Assembly (NCBI GenBank): GCA_963693305.1 | Contig: OY855904.1 | Coordinates: forward strand, 17,090,996 to 17,154,995 | Direction of reading: 5' to 3' | Source of the DNA: Meandrina meandrites | Lineage: Eukaryota; Cnidaria; Anthozoa; Scleractinia; Meandrinidae | DNA: 64,000 nt | Part shown: positions 62,255 to 64,000 of the stretch, piece by piece | How positions within the stretch are numbered: position 1 is the stretch's first letter | Layout of the letters: each line of letters opens with the position of its first letter | Program-made: the position numbers and the translations under genes | Notes under the pieces: model-generated | The model's database searches: none | What the model saw: the letters and a program-made list of their open reading frames with translations, nothing else | What the model was told of the DNA's origin: nothing

Positions 62255-64000
62255 TTAGAAACCTTCCACAAACTGCCTGATGATGTCAGGGGCAGCTGAG
62301 TCAAACCCAGCCATGTCAAGCATTCCTCTGTCTTCAGGATCAGCCAATGTAAAGCCATTAGAGGTCATTGCACAGACAATGAGCTTAGCATCGATACCAG
62401 AGTGTGCTCTGTACTGTCTGAGGGCCTCCCTCGGATGCACTGGTCCAGCCCATGTTTCACAGTCGGTGTAAACAATGAACACATCCACCTTGAGGTTCTT
62501 TTCTTTGGCGTAGATCATGGGTTGAGCGCAGTCAGTTCCCCCCATTGGTACCTACAGTGCGAGTTTAAGAACTATCAGTATTGGCACACTCAGCGCAATA
62601 GCACAGGGGTGTAGAAATGTCACAACCACAAAAAAAATACATAAGAATCCTGATTTCTTGAACCTCCAGGGGAAATGAATATTGGTTTGACAAATGGGGA
62701 GGTTTGAGAAATCAGGGTTAAAATACAGAGGAGTACTATCCAAAGGAAATGAAAAATTGCTTTGAGAAAAAGGGAGGTTCAAGAAATCAGGGGTAAAATT
62801 ACAGAGGAGTACCATCCAAGGGAAATGAAAAATTTGATTAAAAAGTTAAATACTAAAATGTTATTAAATATCATTGTAAAAAACTTTTAAAAAAGCAGAC
62901 GACGTTTTGGCGCTACTCTACGCCATTATCAAGTCAAAAGTTATAAAAGTACAACAAGAATATATAAAATGTGAAACAATAAAAATATTTGTGTGTCCTA
63001 TGGGTATAAAGTAAGAAACAATAGAAACAAAAAAAAAGAAAGAATGAAAGAAAGAAATTCTATAAAAAGTACCAAAGTGACAAGTGAATAATTGCTTTGA
63101 GAAATCAGGATATTCGAGTAATCTAGAGTTGAGAAATGAGGATTCTACTGTAAATAAAAAAAAGTGAATAAATACACAGTGTACATGTTGTGGTTCAGTT
63201 TTGTTTTCTATTCATTATCTTATATTACCATACACCAGAACAAAGAAAAATACCAAAATTGTACCAAGGGTAAAGTTGAACCACAATATACATATGCACT
63301 GCAATTTTGACATAATTAACATGTTGATATAGTGGGTTTTCCTTGATGTAAAAACCTGTAAATTTCTTTGGTTTGGAGCTATTGTTTTTCTCGTCCACAC
63401 TGTTTCAAAGTTTTTGATAATTTGCAGTGACTGGCAAGTTTTACAGGTTTTTACACTGAGGAAGAGCTGATATTTTGGAACACTTATTTTCTCTACTGAC
63501 CTGTTCAATGGTTCTTATGACTGTATCAAGTCTCATTGTGGAGTTTATATTCAGCGGCACCAGATGATGAGAAAAGCCCACAAAGTGATACTGTGGTTCA
63601 GTACGTGCTGTAAGCATCGCCATGGCTGCAGATGCCACCCTAGGGGTTATGGTTGTTCCATTACAGTTGCCCCACGACATTGAGCCACTGACATCAATAG
63701 CCAAAAGGAATCTCTTATTGGTGGGCTGCACAGTCTGAAAAAAAAATTAAAGGTCTCCTTGAGACAATGACGATTTTGCATCAGGTGAATGCCGAAATGA
63801 TGGTAATGTCATTAAGTATCAGAACGTTTCATTACACAACCACAAACCTTGAAAGCGATGTAAAATGCTTCATCCAATGCTGTCACAATGGCTTGGTTAG
63901 GAGTCCAGGTGAGCTTCCCTTTGTCTCCTTGTCCTGCTTGGTACTGTTTCAGAGCCAGCAAAATTGAGAATGGGTGAACACGAGCATCCTTCAGACTCTG
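62255..64000 (-). CDS. RO60: RO60/TROVE domain ribonucleoprotein, 3' part (gene continues beyond the window)
   Basis: Exons visible (minus, transcript order): at least 64000-63848, then 63734-63501, then 62551-62255 with TAA. The reading frame is continuous through all three (153 + 234 + 297 nt, 227 residues visible). The first exon ends the TROVE HEAT-repeat ring ([20 protein letters not shown]). The second and third form the von Willebrand A-like domain: [15 protein letters not shown] carries the metal-ion (MIDAS) DxSxS motif, followed by [24 protein letters not shown] and [22 protein letters not shown]60 binds misfolded small RNAs and Y RNAs for RNA quality control. The 5' end lies off the right edge, so the start and N-terminal ring are not seen. 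Confidence 0.93.
62896..62935 (-). ncRNA. Degenerate hammerhead-ribozyme-like motif, Penelope-type relic
   Basis: On the minus strand, CTTGATAATGGCG, an 8-nt loop, then CGCCAAAACGTC. The arrangement TGATRA - stem (TGGCG/CGCCA, 5 bp) - RAAAC - GTC follows the hammerhead core found at the ends of Penelope-like retroelements, with changes in conserved positions (GATAA for GATGA, AAAA for GAAA). It is therefore probably inactive. It lies in the last RO60 intron. Confidence 0.4.
63187..63287. mobile_element. MITE, TTGTGGTTCAATTTTAT family (third copy)
   Basis: GTTGTGGTTCAGTTTTGTTT at the left, AAAGTTGAACCACAA at the right, with ATATTACCATACACCAGAAC inside (the centre in inverse orientation to 54083-54210). 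Confidence 0.75.

Overview
The window looks like nuclear DNA from an invertebrate animal, most likely a cnidarian and plausibly a stony coral. It is AT-rich, its genes carry short spliced exons with GT-AG junctions, and it is packed with short inverted-repeat transposons (MITEs) and tRNA-derived SINEs. Its conserved genes look like orthologs of animal proteins. The species assignment is inference: no rRNA or species-diagnostic marker is present. No bacterial, viral, CRISPR or operon structure was seen.

Layout. 0.3-5.3 kb, minus strand: a complete 4-exon LRRIQ3-like gene (leucine-rich repeats plus IQ motifs) with a non-canonical GC-AG intron. 6-18.3 kb: a locus with two intact intronless LicD/fukutin-family type II membrane proteins in inverted orientation (7399-9108 plus, 16506-18245 minus) and a third truncated copy (about 6038-6275). 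The DNA between them is full of MITEs. 19.6-21 kb: an intronless ORF of unknown function with a small C-terminal alpha/beta domain. 24.3-36.2 kb, plus strand: a complete 11-exon quiescin sulfhydryl oxidase (QSOX). 41.4-49.1 kb, minus strand: an 11-exon DSN1-like kinetochore gene. 49.4-57.5 kb, plus strand: a 7-exon ABL tyrosine kinase with myristoylation site, SH3, SH2, kinase and F-actin-binding regions. 62.3-64.0 kb, minus strand: the 3' end of a RO60 (TROVE) gene that continues past the right edge.

DSN1 and ABL are head-to-head, about 320 bp apart start to start, so they probably share a bidirectional promoter. QSOX/DSN1 and ABL/RO60 are convergent pairs. The genes do not form a pathway; they are ordinary housekeeping and signalling genes beside a small, lineage-specific duplicated family. 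All exon joins below were found by hand from splice signals and reading frame, and every complete gene closes to an exact multiple of three.

The most unusual material is (1) the inverted LicD pair, near-identical in the catalytic part but unrelated at the N-terminus; (2) transposons whose interiors are built from a dispersed short motif (11946-12762, 34910-35365, 48213-48647); (3) several elements with target-site duplications that can be read directly; and (4) an orphan candidate 3' exon at 37910-38038. I found no clear evidence of a wholly new biological system.
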